Of a stretch of 64,000 bases of DNA, positions 1 to 9,303 are shown in pieces (position 1 is the first letter of the stretch; the number at the start of each line of letters is the position of its first letter). The position numbers were made by a program, and so were the translations under genes. The notes beneath the pieces were generated by a model that was not told the DNA's origin, did no database searches, and worked only from the letters and a program-made list of their open reading frames with translations. The stretch covers positions 808,039 through 872,038 of the forward strand of contig NZ_BSNI01000002.1 of assembly GCF_030159895.1 (NCBI RefSeq), read 5' to 3'. Origin of the DNA: Maritalea porphyrae (GTDB taxonomy: Bacteria > Pseudomonadota > Alphaproteobacteria > Rhizobiales > Devosiaceae).

Positions 1-335
1 TCCTCCAGATCAAGTAGCAAGCGCCCATCACGCACTTCGACAGTGAAGGTGCGTGTTTCACCCTCGTCAGCACCCTGTGCTTGACCGGAACTGAGTGAAA
101 TCACCCAATTGTGCAATGGGCAGGTGACACAGCCATCGTGCACAATGCCTTGGCTGAGCGGCCCATGCTTGTGTGGACACTTATCTTCCAAAGCAAAAAA
201 CTGGTCATCTTGGGTGCGGAAAATTGCGATAGTGAGATCGCCTTTTTTGACGCAGCGCGCGCCACGTTGTGGCACTTCTTCGGTTGCGCCTACATCAATC
301 CAGTCTTGCGACATTGCTACATTTACAGCGCTCAT
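1..335 (-). CDS. nirD: Nitrite reductase [NAD(P)H] small subunit, partial (C-terminus off the left edge)
   Basis: Small Rieske-type subunit of assimilatory NADH-dependent nitrite reductase, which works in the cytoplasm with NirB to reduce nitrite to ammonium. I read about 111 residues starting MSAVNVAMSQDW. They contain a Rieske [2Fe-2S] pair, CPHKH near residue 56 and CPLHNW near residue 76, typical of NirD. The start codon overlaps the nirB stop as ATGA (333-335 over 332-334), so the two are translationally coupled. The frame is open to base 1, and roughly the last few residues lie outside the window. As the last visible gene of the nrtA-nrtB-nrtCD-nirB operon, it suggests that an assimilatory nitrate reductase gene may follow beyond the edge (inference). 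Confidence 0.93.
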   Translation of the reverse strand, partial: MSAVNVAMSQDWIDVGATEEVPQRGARCVKKGDLTIAIFRTQDDQFFALEDKCPHKHGPLSQGIVHDGCVTCPLHNWVISLSSGQAQGADEGETRTFTVEVRDGRLLLDLE

Positions 336-2782
336 TCTGCCGCCTCCAAGTCAAGCGTGGCTATTGGTTTGAATTCGTGTTTGTCCTTGCCCGAAACCCG
401 TTCGGACCACGGATCAACTTGCGCAAATTTTTGGCTAAATACAAACCGGTCGAAATAGTCTTTTCTGCGGTCCTCGTCGTCCATGATTTGCTTGCGAATT
501 TCATCCAAGCCTATGCGGGCCGCCCATTTGTAAATCCGCTCAAGGTAGAAGCCTTGCTCGCGATACATTTGTGCGAGTGCAACCACATGTTCCAACGCTT
601 CATTTTCGGTTGTGACCTTGCCCAAAATCTCAGTGCCTTTTATGTCGAGACCGGCTGCGCCTGCGAAGTGAATTTCGTAGCCACTATCAACGCAGATAAT
701 GCCAATGTCTTTGCAGGTCGCTTCGGCGCAGTTTCTAGGGCAGCCTGAAACCGCAAGCTTCAGTTTTGCAGGTGTCCAGGACCCCCACATAAACTTCTCA
801 AGCTTGATGCCTAACCCTGTGCTGTCTTGGGTGCCGAAACGGCACCAGTCGCTGCCAACGCATGTCTTTACCGTGCGCAAACCTTTGGCGTAGGCTTGTC
901 CTGAAACAAATCCTGCCTTTCCAAGATCCGCCCAAACAGCGGGAAGGTCTTCCTTTTTGATGCCCAACATGTCGATGCGTTGACCACCCGTAACTTTGAC
1001 GCTGGGAATATCAAACTTGTCGACCACATCGGCTATGGCGCGTAGCTCAGAGGATGATGTCATGCCGCCCCACATGCGTGGAACCACCGAATAAGTGCCG
1101 TCTTTTTGGATGTTGGCGTGAACACGCTCATTAATGTAGCGAGACTGATAGTCGTCAGCGTAAACGTCAGGCCAATCGCACACCAGATAGTAGTTGAGTG
1201 CTGGGCGACATTTGGCGCAACCGCATGAAGTTTTCCATTCTAGCTCCTGCATCACAGCAGGGATAGATTTTAGCTCTTTTGCTTTGATCAGGCGGCGCAC
1301 ATCGCCATGTCCCAAATCAGTGCACGGGCACATGGATTGCGCAGCATTTGCGCTGAAGTCATCGCCTAAGGTTAGCGCCATCAGCTGCTCAACCAAACCG
1401 GTGCATGTGCCGCAAGACGCTGAAGCCTTAGTGTGGGCGCGCACCTCATCTAGCGAAGTGAGGCCTTTTTCTTGAATAGTTCCGACGATTTTAGATTTGC
1501 AAATGCCATTGCAGCCGCAGATTTCTGCATCATCGGGCAACGCTGCAACGGCCGCCATGGGGTCCATTGCGGCCCCTCCTTGATAGGCTTGGCCGAATAT
1601 CAAGGTATCTCGCATTTCAGAAACGTCTGTTTCTTTCTTCTTCAGGTCGTTAAACCACGCACCATCCGAAGTTTCACCGTAAAGAACCGTGCCAATGATT
1701 TTATTGTCCTGCAAAATGACGCGTTTGTAGATACCCGCATTTGCATCGCGCAAAACGATCTCGTCGCGGTCTTCGCCTTCAGCAAAGTCACCAACCGAGA
1801 ACAAGTCGATGCCCGTAACTTTGAGCTTTGTTGCAGTGTCTTGGTGTTGGAACGATTGGCTGTCGTCACCCGTCAATGTGTGAGCGGCGATACGTGCCAT
1901 TTCGTATAGGGGTGCCACCAAGCCATAGACCTGTCCGTCAATCTCTGCGCATTCGCCCAAAGCCAAAATGTCTGGGTCGCTGGTGCGCATTTGCGGATCA
2001 ACAACAATGCCGCGATTGACGTTTAGATCTGCTTCGGAGCCCAAAATGCCATTGGGGCGAATGCCTACCGCCATCACAACAAGCGAGCAATCGATCACTT
2101 CGCCATTTTCGAGCTCAAGTCCTTCGACCTTTTTGTCGCCCAAAATGCGTTTGGTGTTTGCTTGGGTTTTCACCGCAATGCCGCGGCTTTCCATTTCCTT
2201 TTGCAATAAGTAGCCAGCAGATGGATCTAGCTGGCGCTCCATCAAGGTTGGCATCAAGTGTACGACAGTTACGTCCATGCCACGCGCCTGAAGACCTGCC
2301 GCGGCTTCCAAACCAAGCAAGCCGCCGCCAATGACGACGGCTTTGTCGCGAGCTTGCGCCGCCAACATCATAGCGGTCACATCGTCCAAATCGCGGTAAG
2401 ACAAAACGCCAGCCATATCGTGGCCGGGGACAGGAATGATAAATGGGTTTGAACCGGTGGCAATTGCCAGCTTGTCGTAGCTTTCGGTTGTGCCTTGGTC
2501 TGAGGTGACGGTTTTATTTTCCCGGTCGATCTCAACGATCTTGTGGCCTTTGTACAGCATGATCCCATGCTTGATGTACCAACCGTCACCATGGATGATG
2601 ATTTCTTCAAAGCTCTTTTCGCCTGATAGGACAGGCGATAGCATGATCCGGTCATAATTGACGCGCGGCTCAGCGTTGAAAATGGTGACGTCATAAGCGT
2701 CAGGGGCCATTTCAAATAGATGCTCCAGCATACGCCCCGGCGCCATGCCATTGCCGATAATAACGAGTTTTTGTTTCTTCAT
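332..2782 (-). CDS. nirB: Assimilatory nitrite reductase [NAD(P)H] large subunit
   Basis: Catalytic subunit that reduces nitrite to ammonium using NAD(P)H, FAD, [2Fe-2S] centres and a siroheme-[4Fe-4S] cluster. The protein has 816 residues, the usual NirB length. Visible parts: an N-terminal FAD-binding segment (GNGMAPGR, residues 11-18), an NAD-binding GGGLLGLEAA (152-161), a first BFD-type [2Fe-2S] domain (C422, C424, C457, C460), a second Cys-rich BFD-like segment (C485, C487, C520, C522, C525), and the siroheme/4Fe-4S cysteines C641-x5-C647 and C681-x3-C685. A strong GGAGG lies 5 bases before the ATG. The gene sits 9 bases after nrtCD and overlaps nirD by ATGA. All cofactor ligands are present, so it should be active. 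Confidence 0.97.
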   Translation of the reverse strand: MKKQKLVIIGNGMAPGRMLEHLFEMAPDAYDVTIFNAEPRVNYDRIMLSPVLSGEKSFEEIIIHGDGWYIKHGIMLYKGHKIVEIDRENKTVTSDQGTTESYDKLAIATGSNPFIIPVPGHDMAGVLSYRDLDDVTAMMLAAQARDKAVVIGGGLLGLEAAAGLQARGMDVTVVHLMPTLMERQLDPSAGYLLQKEMESRGIAVKTQANTKRILGDKKVEGLELENGEVIDCSLVVMAVGIRPNGILGSEADLNVNRGIVVDPQMRTSDPDILALGECAEIDGQVYGLVAPLYEMARIAAHTLTGDDSQSFQHQDTATKLKVTGIDLFSVGDFAEGEDRDEIVLRDANAGIYKRVILQDNKIIGTVLYGETSDGAWFNDLKKKETDVSEMRDTLIFGQAYQGGAAMDPMAAVAALPDDAEICGCNGICKSKIVGTIQEKGLTSLDEVRAHTKASASCGTCTGLVEQLMALTLGDDFSANAAQSMCPCTDLGHGDVRRLIKAKELKSIPAVMQELEWKTSCGCAKCRPALNYYLVCDWPDVYADDYQSRYINERVHANIQKDGTYSVVPRMWGGMTSSSELRAIADVVDKFDIPSVKVTGGQRIDMLGIKKEDLPAVWADLGKAGFVSGQAYAKGLRTVKTCVGSDWCRFGTQDSTGLGIKLEKFMWGSWTPAKLKLAVSGCPRNCAEATCKDIGIICVDSGYEIHFAGAAGLDIKGTEILGKVTTENEALEHVVALAQMYREQGFYLERIYKWAARIGLDEIRKQIMDDEDRRKDYFDRFVFSQKFAQVDPWSERVSGKDKHEFKPIATLDLEAAE

Positions 2783-2791
2783 TTTTGCCTC

Positions 2792-4546
2792 CTACTCAGC
2801 CGCAGCAATTGATGCTGCACGCTGGCGCGCAATGCGCGCGGCACGTTTTTCTTTAATGGCAGATAGCTGATCTTCGCTTGGGTCGGCGCCACCTTCATAA
2901 GCTTCCAAGAACTCCAATAGTTCTTCGCGGTAAGCGTAGTAATCAGGGTGATCAAGCAAGACTTTGCGCGAACGCGGTCGTGGCAAATCAACTTCCATAA
3001 TGTTGCCGATTTTGGCGTTCGGGCCGTTCGACATCATCACCACGCGGTCGGCCAACAAAATCGCTTCGTCAACGTCGTGGGTTACGCAAATTGCGGTCAC
3101 TTGGGTGCGCTTCCACACATCCATCAGCACGTCCTGCAATTCCCAGCGTGTTAGACTGTCGAGCATCCCAAACGGCTCATCAAGCAATAAAAGTTTTGGC
3201 GAAAGGGCAAATGCACGGGCAATGCCAACACGCTGTTTCATGCCGTTGGACAAGTCACCCGCAAGGCGTTGCATGCTGTCGGCAAGGCCAAGCTTGGAAA
3301 GGTAATATTCAACCACATCGCGACGTTCAGCTGCGCTGGCGTTTGGATATACTTTATCAACGCCCAGCTCCACATTTTCATAGGCGGTAAGCCACGGCAT
3401 GAGGTTAGGTGCCTGGAACACCACCGCCTTGTCTGGGCCCGCATTGGAGATGTGATGGCCATCCAAAATAATGCCGCCTTCTGTGATCTTATTTAGACCC
3501 GCAGCCATCGACAAAACCGTCGACTTGCCGCAACCAGAGTGACCAATCAGGGTAATGAATTCACCTTTTTTGATTTTCATGTCGAACCCGTCGACAACGG
3601 TTAGCGGGCCTTTTGGTGTTGGATAGACCTTGGTGAGTTCAGAGAACTCCAGATAGCGTTCCTCGCGCCCAGTCGCAGACATCTCCGCATAGGCTTTCGG
3701 CAAGGCTTCTTTTTTACCTAGCCGCACCGGTTCGATATTTGGCAGCGCTACAAGTTCATCGCTCTCCTGTGCTTCAGCCCCAACAGTTATCAAATAGTCG
3801 GTTACTGCCGCTCGCAGCTTGATAAACCGCTCATCATTGTTCATTGCTGTACGGTCGCGTGGACGCTCGATATTTACCTCAAAGTGAGGTCCAAGCGTCG
3901 CATCAGGGCCGGGGTTTAATGGAATAATCCGGTCCGCTAGCAAAATCGCTTCATCCACATCGTTGGTGATCAGGATGATTGTCTTTTTCTCACGTTCGCA
4001 AATGTCTGCAAACTCATCTTGAAGCTTTGAGCGGGTGAGGGCATCAAGTGCTGATAGTGGTTCATCAAGCAGCAAAATCTCTGGCTGCATCGCAAGCGCG
4101 CGCGCCACAGAAACCCGTTGCCGCATACCACCAGACAACTCAGCGGGTCGTCGGTTTGTCGCATGGCTTAATCCAACCATGTCGATGTACCGATCAACGA
4201 TTTCTTTGCGTTCAGCCTTAGGCTTGTCTTTGAAGACTTGATCAACAGCCAAGCTGACATTGCCTTCAACCGTAAGCCAAGGCATCAAAGAGTAAGATTG
4301 AAACACCACGCCACGTTCTGCGCCGGGGCCATCAATTTCTTGCCCACGATAAATAACGCCACCGCTGGTGGGTTCTTGCAGCCCAGCAAGGGCAGAGATC
4401 AGCGTCGTTTTGCCGGTGCCGGAGAACCCAACAATTGCAATGAATTCTCCTTCTTCGACCTTTAGATCAATGTCAGTGAGGACCCTCTGACACTGGTCTC
4501 CTTCGCCGAAATGCACCGACAATTTCGAAATTTCTAATATCGACAT
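2792..4546 (-). CDS. Nitrate ABC transporter ATP-binding protein, two ATPase domains fused (NrtC/NrtD-type)
   Basis: Provides both ATPase halves of the nitrate importer in one chain of 584 residues. Domain 1 (about 1-250) has Walker A GFSGTGKTT (40-48), Q83, signature LSGGM (137-141) and Walker B LLLDEP. Domain 2 (about 297-545) has Walker A GHSGCGKST (335-343), Q378, Walker B LLLLDEP and switch His490. Two positions deviate: the switch histidine of domain 1 is Asn195 (ITNDVDEA), and the signature of domain 2 is LSNGM (432-436). In a head-to-tail dimer both changes fall in the same composite ATP site. The double-domain form differs from cyanobacterial NrtC (ATPase plus binding domain) and NrtD (single ATPase). 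The Shine-Dalgarno AGGAGG overlaps the nrtB stop codon. Nitrate rather than cyanate or sulfonate is inferred from nirBD in the same operon. Confidence 0.93.
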   Translation of the reverse strand: MSILEISKLSVHFGEGDQCQRVLTDIDLKVEEGEFIAIVGFSGTGKTTLISALAGLQEPTSGGVIYRGQEIDGPGAERGVVFQSYSLMPWLTVEGNVSLAVDQVFKDKPKAERKEIVDRYIDMVGLSHATNRRPAELSGGMRQRVSVARALAMQPEILLLDEPLSALDALTRSKLQDEFADICEREKKTIILITNDVDEAILLADRIIPLNPGPDATLGPHFEVNIERPRDRTAMNNDERFIKLRAAVTDYLITVGAEAQESDELVALPNIEPVRLGKKEALPKAYAEMSATGREERYLEFSELTKVYPTPKGPLTVVDGFDMKIKKGEFITLIGHSGCGKSTVLSMAAGLNKITEGGIILDGHHISNAGPDKAVVFQAPNLMPWLTAYENVELGVDKVYPNASAAERRDVVEYYLSKLGLADSMQRLAGDLSNGMKQRVGIARAFALSPKLLLLDEPFGMLDSLTRWELQDVLMDVWKRTQVTAICVTHDVDEAILLADRVVMMSNGPNAKIGNIMEVDLPRPRSRKVLLDHPDYYAYREELLEFLEAYEGGADPSEDQLSAIKEKRAARIARQRAASIAAAE

Positions 4547-4559
4547 TGTGTACTCCCTC

Positions 4560-5636
4560 CTAGCGGTTTGCTGAGAAGGTGAAGGCGCGTTGCAACGCGA
4601 ACATCAGGCGATCAAGCATGAATCCAACAATGCCAATGGTCAGCACAGCAACCATGATCTTTGCCAAGCTTTGCGAAGAGCCGTTTTGGAACTCGTCCCA
4701 TACGAATTTGCCCAAGCCTGGGTTCTGCGCCAGCATTTCAGCCGCGATCAAAACCATCCAACCCACGCCAAGGGACAAGCGTAGACCAGTAAAGATGAGT
4801 GGCAAAGAAGATGGCAGAACCAGTTTAGTGATTGTTTTGTATGTCGGGAGCTGAAGCACTTTACCCACATTCATCAACTCTTTGTCGACCGATGCAACAC
4901 CCAGAGCGGTGTTGATCAAGGATGGCCACAAGGAACAAAGCGTCACTGTCACCGCAGAAGTCACCATAGACTTGGAAAGCCAATCAACTGGGTTCACATA
5001 AGTCGCCGAGATGATCATGGTCACAATTGGCAGCCACGCGAGCGGTGAAACAGGCTTAAAAATCTGAATCAGCGGATTTATGGCGCCATTAAATGTCTTT
5101 GAAAGACCAGATGCGATGCCTAGTGGCACGGCGATGATGGTGGCGATGATAAACCCTAATGCCACGGTAAATAGCGACGTGAAGATTTGATCGATATAGG
5201 TGGGTTTGCCGGTATATGTCCGGTTTTTGACCTTGTCGTTTTTCCCCTCAGCGATCAGTTTGGCGTTGCGCTCGTCCTGGCGCTGATAAAAAGCCGCTGC
5301 TTTTTCGCGTTCTCGTACATGATCTGCCCACAAATTTTGCGTTTGTTCGAAAACCTGCACCGGGCCGGGTATCGCGCCGAGCGATGTCTGAACGGTTGGC
5401 GCAAGTGCTGCCCAAGCGAGCAAAAACACCGTGATGCCTAAAACTGGGACCATTAATACCTGTTTGAGAACAGGCAGTTGTTCACGTGGGCTTTCGCCGG
5501 CGGCCATTTTCAATAGTGGCGTCAACCACGCAAAGCCCAAGGCCTCGAGCCAAGAGCTTGCTTTATTGATCCATGTTAGAGCGCTTTTGCGAATTGTGCT
5601 TTCTGGCCGCGCAGTTTGAGTGGAAATATCAGTCAT
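4560..5636 (-). CDS. nrtB: Nitrate ABC transporter permease
   Basis: Inner-membrane channel subunit of the nitrate importer, 358 residues. It has a long N-terminal arm (a hydrophobic stretch near residues 58-80 followed by a charged linker of about 60 residues) and then the BPD_transp_1 core with several membrane helices. The EAA-type cytoplasmic loop is recognisable near residue 245 (ALGVASVDKELMNVGKVLQL). It resembles NrtB/SsuC/TauC permeases, and the substrate is inferred from the nirBD neighbours. The stop is 13 bases before nrtCD, whose ribosome site overlaps it. An 83-base gap upstream separates it from nrtA and holds a strong hairpin. Confidence 0.93.
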   Translation of the reverse strand: MTDISTQTARPESTIRKSALTWINKASSWLEALGFAWLTPLLKMAAGESPREQLPVLKQVLMVPVLGITVFLLAWAALAPTVQTSLGAIPGPVQVFEQTQNLWADHVREREKAAAFYQRQDERNAKLIAEGKNDKVKNRTYTGKPTYIDQIFTSLFTVALGFIIATIIAVPLGIASGLSKTFNGAINPLIQIFKPVSPLAWLPIVTMIISATYVNPVDWLSKSMVTSAVTVTLCSLWPSLINTALGVASVDKELMNVGKVLQLPTYKTITKLVLPSSLPLIFTGLRLSLGVGWMVLIAAEMLAQNPGLGKFVWDEFQNGSSQSLAKIMVAVLTIGIVGFMLDRLMFALQRAFTFSANR

Positions 5637-5667
5637 GTTTGTCGAACCTTATTTTACGTGGAAATGT

Positions 5668-5708
5668 CGCTGGCTGGTGGATTGTTTGGGGCCATCCGCC
5701 AGCCAGCG
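5668..5708 (-). promoter_or_regulatory. Intercistronic stem-loop between nrtA and nrtB
   Basis: Two 15-base arms (5668-5682 and 5694-5708) pair at 14 of 15 positions around an 11-base loop. In the transcript orientation the single mismatch is C against A. There is no T-run after it, so it is more likely an mRNA 3'-end protector or partial attenuator than a full terminator. Its position after the binding-protein gene fits the common excess of binding protein over permease (inference). Confidence 0.7.
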
Positions 5709-5719
5709 CCCTCCTTGCC

Positions 5720-7108
5720 CTAGCTGCCGTTTTGTTCGACAAGCTGACCGGTCTTAAGGCCGATTTCTAAGCTGTCGAGATAGGCATTGGGCTGTTTTGC
5801 ATCGAATGGAATGCCGTCAATTATGTCGGAGCCAGGTGTTGGGGCTTTATAGCCGTCGCTATCCCAAGGAACCTCTGCCTCTGCCACATAGCCTTCTTCC
5901 AAAAGCATTTTGGCAGCTTCCAAATAGATGTCTGGGCGATAGACACTTTTGGCAACATCGTCATACCAAGTGTCGTCTTTTTGCTCCGCAATCTGCCCCC
6001 AGCGACGCATTTGGGTTAGGTACCAAACAGCATCTGAGTAGAACGGGTAAGTCGCGTTGTAGCGATAGAACACATTGAAATCAGGCACAGAGCGTTTGTC
6101 GCCCTTTTCATATTCAAATGTGCCCGTCATCGAGTTGGCAATAACTTCAGCATCAGCGCCCACATATTCAGAGCGAGACAAAATCTCCACCGCTTCTGCA
6201 CGGTTTGCGTTGTCATTCTCATCTAGCCATTTTGCGGCGCGGATAAGAGCTTTGGTAAGCGCAAGCGTTGTGTTTGGATTTTCTTCTGTGAACTCTTTGG
6301 TGAGACCAAAGACCTTCTCAGGGTTATTTTTCCAAATCTCAAAGTCAGTGATCACCGGCACGCCAATGCCTTTGAACACCGCCGCTTGGTTCCAAGGTTC
6401 ACCAACGCAATAGCCGTGGATAGTACCGGCTTCCAACGTGGCTGGCATTTGTGGGGGCGGCGTTACTGACAGCAAAGCATCAGCATCGATTTGACCAGAT
6501 ACATCGGAAGGAGAATAGAACCCAGGGTGGATGCCACCTGCCGCTAGCCAGTAACGCAATTCGTAATTGTGTGTGGACACAGGGAAAACCATGCCCATAT
6601 TGAAATTCTTACCCTCTGCTTCGAAGGCTTCAACAACTGGCTTCAGTGAAGCCGCGCTGATCGGATGAACCGGTTTGCCATCTGCGTCATATTCAAGGTG
6701 CGGCTTCATCATTTCCCAAACTTCGTTTGAAACGGTGATGCCGTTGCCATTCAAGTCCATCGAAAATGGCGTCACAATATGTGCTTTAGTGCCGTACCCA
6801 ATGGTTGCAGCCAAAGGTTGACCTGCCAACATGTGTGCGCCATCAAGTTCGCCAGTGATGGTGCGATCAAGTAGGACTTTCCAGTTCGCTTGCGGCTCGA
6901 GAGTTACGAACAGGCCCTCATCTTCAAAAAAGCCTTTCTCATAGGCAATGGCCAACGGTGCCATGTCCGTGAGCTTGATAAAGCCCAAGCGCAGCTCGTC
7001 CTTTTCTACGTCCAGCATGTCAGCAAAAGCGTCGTTACTTAGTGCGAAGATTGCGGCAGCACTGGTGAGCATTGCAGCGGCAAGTTGAGGGACAATAGAT
7101 TTCTTCAT
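5720..7108 (-). CDS. nrtA: Nitrate ABC transporter substrate-binding protein
   Basis: Periplasmic nitrate/nitrite-binding component (NrtA/CmpA family), 462 residues from the chosen ATG. Its signal peptide is positively charged, then hydrophobic, with a probable cleavage after DAFA (about residue 30). No lipobox cysteine is seen, so the protein is soluble rather than a lipoprotein. The mature start [24 protein letters not shown] is typical of the family. The reading frame is open further upstream to 7267. A TTG at 7126 with AGGA six bases before it is a competitive alternative start and would add six residues. First gene of the nitrate operon, divergent from a LysR regulator. Confidence 0.93.
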   Translation of the reverse strand: MKKSIVPQLAAAMLTSAAAIFALSNDAFADMLDVEKDELRLGFIKLTDMAPLAIAYEKGFFEDEGLFVTLEPQANWKVLLDRTITGELDGAHMLAGQPLAATIGYGTKAHIVTPFSMDLNGNGITVSNEVWEMMKPHLEYDADGKPVHPISAASLKPVVEAFEAEGKNFNMGMVFPVSTHNYELRYWLAAGGIHPGFYSPSDVSGQIDADALLSVTPPPQMPATLEAGTIHGYCVGEPWNQAAVFKGIGVPVITDFEIWKNNPEKVFGLTKEFTEENPNTTLALTKALIRAAKWLDENDNANRAEAVEILSRSEYVGADAEVIANSMTGTFEYEKGDKRSVPDFNVFYRYNATYPFYSDAVWYLTQMRRWGQIAEQKDDTWYDDVAKSVYRPDIYLEAAKMLLEEGYVAEAEVPWDSDGYKAPTPGSDIIDGIPFDAKQPNAYLDSLEIGLKTGQLVEQNGS

Positions 7109-7246
7109 TGTTTTAGCAGGCGTCAATTTCGGTCCTTTCTGGGGCCGGTGTCGGGAGGAGTTCGACCCGTTTCGCGTCAGTATGGTTGACCTAAATTTAA
7201 GATGCCAAAACCACGTGATGTTGTCTGCTGCTAAAAATTCCGCTAA

Positions 7247-7267
7247 GTGTTGCAAAAAATGCAACAC
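7247..7267. promoter_or_regulatory. LysR-type operator candidate between nrtA and the LysR gene
   Basis: Perfect inverted repeat GTGTTGCA-AAAAA-TGCAACAC. Its core TTGC-N7-GCAA fits the T-N11-A box typical of LysR regulators. It lies 17 bases before the LysR ATG and about 120-140 bases before nrtA, the usual place for an autoregulatory and divergent-activation site. The binding protein is inferred. Confidence 0.7.
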
Positions 7268-7284
7268 GCTAGGATTTTGTTGAA

Positions 7285-8175
7285 ATGCGGCACATGCTTG
7301 CGCTCAAATATATTGATGCAGTGGCCAAAGCGGGCTCCATCCGGGCGGCAGCTGAAATTCTGGCCATCACACCTTCTGCATTGAACCGACGTATTTTGGC
7401 TGTGGAAGAAGAGTTGGGAATCGAGATTTTCGAACGTCACTCTTTAGGTGTACGGCTCAACAGTGCGGGCGAGTTGTTTATCCAGCACATCCGATCTCAA
7501 ATGGCAGATCTGGAGCGTGTCCGTTCGCGGATAGCGGACCTATCCGGCGTTCGGCTGGGGCATGTACGCATTGCCACCACAAAGGAAATTGGCGCGAACC
7601 TTTTGCCTAAGCTGGTCCAAGACTATCGCACAAACTTCCCAGGCGTGACCTTTGCGATTGAAACCTTTGCGCGCAACGAAGTTGAACGGCAATTGCACAA
7701 TCTAGATGCGGACATTGCGATTGTGTTTCAGCCTTTGCGCCTAGCTGATGTGCATACGCTTATTCACACGCAACAGGAAATCCACTGTCTAATGTCGACG
7801 GCCCACCCATTGGCAAAGCGCAGCGCACTTCGGCTCGTTGATTGTTTGGAGTACGGCGCGATTCTGCCGCCACGAGGAGACGGAGTGCGTGAACTCATAG
7901 AGGCAGCGGCTGTTCGTAAAGGTCTAAATTGCGTGCCAGCAGTAGAGGCCGATGACGCAACGCTTGTAAAGAATATTGCAAGTCTGAATGGCGGGATCGC
8001 GTTTTCCTATGCGCATGCCGACGACAATCAAGGCAATGGCGATTTGGTTCGTATTCCCTTGCACCAAGGAGAGGTTGAGCCAGGATTCTTGTTCGTTGGG
8101 CAACTGCACAAACGGACTTTGCCGGTGGCGGTGAGCAAATTTGTTGAGGAAATGCGCAAGGCAATCGATCAATAA
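7285..8175 (+). CDS. LysR family transcriptional regulator, probable regulator of the nitrate operon
   Basis: DNA-binding regulator of 296 residues, the usual LTTR length. The N-terminal winged helix-turn-helix covers about residues 3-62 ([21 protein letters not shown], then [21 protein letters not shown]), followed by a linker helix and a periplasmic-binding-type effector domain (about 90-290). It is transcribed away from nrtA with a T-N11-A palindrome between, which supports control of the nitrate genes and itself. The effector cannot be read from the sequence. It could instead, or also, control the amino-acid binding protein 98 bases downstream. Confidence 0.88.
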   Translation: MRHMLALKYIDAVAKAGSIRAAAEILAITPSALNRRILAVEEELGIEIFERHSLGVRLNSAGELFIQHIRSQMADLERVRSRIADLSGVRLGHVRIATTKEIGANLLPKLVQDYRTNFPGVTFAIETFARNEVERQLHNLDADIAIVFQPLRLADVHTLIHTQQEIHCLMSTAHPLAKRSALRLVDCLEYGAILPPRGDGVRELIEAAAVRKGLNCVPAVEADDATLVKNIASLNGGIAFSYAHADDNQGNGDLVRIPLHQGEVEPGFLFVGQLHKRTLPVAVSKFVEEMRKAIDQ

Positions 8176-8272
8176 TTTGCGCTTGCTCAAGATTGCTTCA
8201 ATGTTTTGAATGTAAGTTGCTTCGTAGTCGTTTTGCGTGACAATTAATCAACTGCAAGGGATCATAGGATCT

Positions 8273-9292
8273 ATGCGCCGAAGTTTTCAGCTCCTAGCAT
8301 TGTTAGCGTACATCGTGATGTCTGTTTCTGCTGCTCAAGCAGGTACCCTTGAGACAATCAAAGAACGCGGGACACTCAACTGCGGTGTAAATACAGGACT
8401 TGCCGGTTTTGCGCAGCAGGACAGTCGAGGCAACTGGTCCGGGTTTGACGTTGATTTCTGTCGAGCAGTTTCCGCCGCAATTTTTGGTGATGGAGATGCG
8501 GTCAGATTTGTTGCACTAACAGCAAAGCAAAGATTTGAAGCGCTGCAATCCGGCGAGATTGATCTTTTGTCGCGCAACACCACATGGACATTTTCGCGAG
8601 ACACCAAGCTGCATCTGAGTTTCGCTGGTACATCCTATTATGATGGTCAAGGTTTTCTAATTCCAAAACGCACCAAGATCGAAACCGCCTTGGACCTAAA
8701 TGGCGCGCGGATTTGTGTGCAAGTGGGCACAACGACTGAGCTCAATCTTTCGGATTATTTCCAAGCTAACAAAATTCGATATATTCCAGTGCGATTTGAA
8801 GATGCAACGAGCGCTGAAGTGTTATACGCCACGGGCGAATGTGACGTTTATACCGCAGATGCTTCAGCGCTCGCCGCGACTCGAGCGAAATTAGATAACC
8901 CCGAAGATCACACCATTTTGCCCGAGATTATTTCCAAAGAGCCACTTGGCCCAGTGGTAAATCAAGGGGACGAAAATTGGGTCGATTTAGTGCGCTGGAC
9001 GCTCAACGCCTTGATTGCCGCCGAGGAGTTGGGCATCACGTCGCAAAATGTTGAGACGCTGGCCGCAACCACAACCCATCGCGACATCGGCCGGCTGCTG
9101 GGCACGCAAGATGGTTTGGGCTCGCATTTGGGCGTAGAAGTCGATTGGGTTGTTTCCGTTGTAAAGGCCGTTGGTAATTACGAGGAAATATTCGACCGCA
9201 ATATTGGGCTTGATACGCCGATTGGGCTAACGCGTGGACTAAATGCCCAATGGCAAAAAGGTGGATTGCTCTACGCGCCACCCTTCCGTTGA
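8273..9292 (+). CDS. Amino-acid ABC transporter substrate-binding protein (AapJ/BztA-like), orphan
   Basis: Periplasmic binding protein of the general L-amino-acid family, 339 residues. A signal peptide of about 24 residues ends SAAQA, followed by GTLETIKERGTLNCGVNTGLAGF, the hallmark N-terminus of AapJ/BztA. The SBP_bac_3 fold covers the rest. The ATG at 8273 was chosen because the signal peptide begins there; an open frame extends to 8237. AapJ normally precedes permease genes aapQ and aapM and the ATPase gene aapP. None is present here: a diguanylate cyclase follows on the other strand. It may feed a transporter encoded elsewhere or act as a sensor component. Confidence 0.88.
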   Translation: MRRSFQLLALLAYIVMSVSAAQAGTLETIKERGTLNCGVNTGLAGFAQQDSRGNWSGFDVDFCRAVSAAIFGDGDAVRFVALTAKQRFEALQSGEIDLLSRNTTWTFSRDTKLHLSFAGTSYYDGQGFLIPKRTKIETALDLNGARICVQVGTTTELNLSDYFQANKIRYIPVRFEDATSAEVLYATGECDVYTADASALAATRAKLDNPEDHTILPEIISKEPLGPVVNQGDENWVDLVRWTLNALIAAEELGITSQNVETLAATTTHRDIGRLLGTQDGLGSHLGVEVDWVVSVVKAVGNYEEIFDRNIGLDTPIGLTRGLNAQWQKGGLLYAPPFR

Positions 9293-9303
9293 GAACGTGG
9301 AAC

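Noticed and set aside
1472-1909. A 145-codon open frame on the plus strand inside nirB
   Set aside because: It is antisense to a full-length, strongly conserved nirB and resembles no protein family; it follows from codon bias on the other strand.
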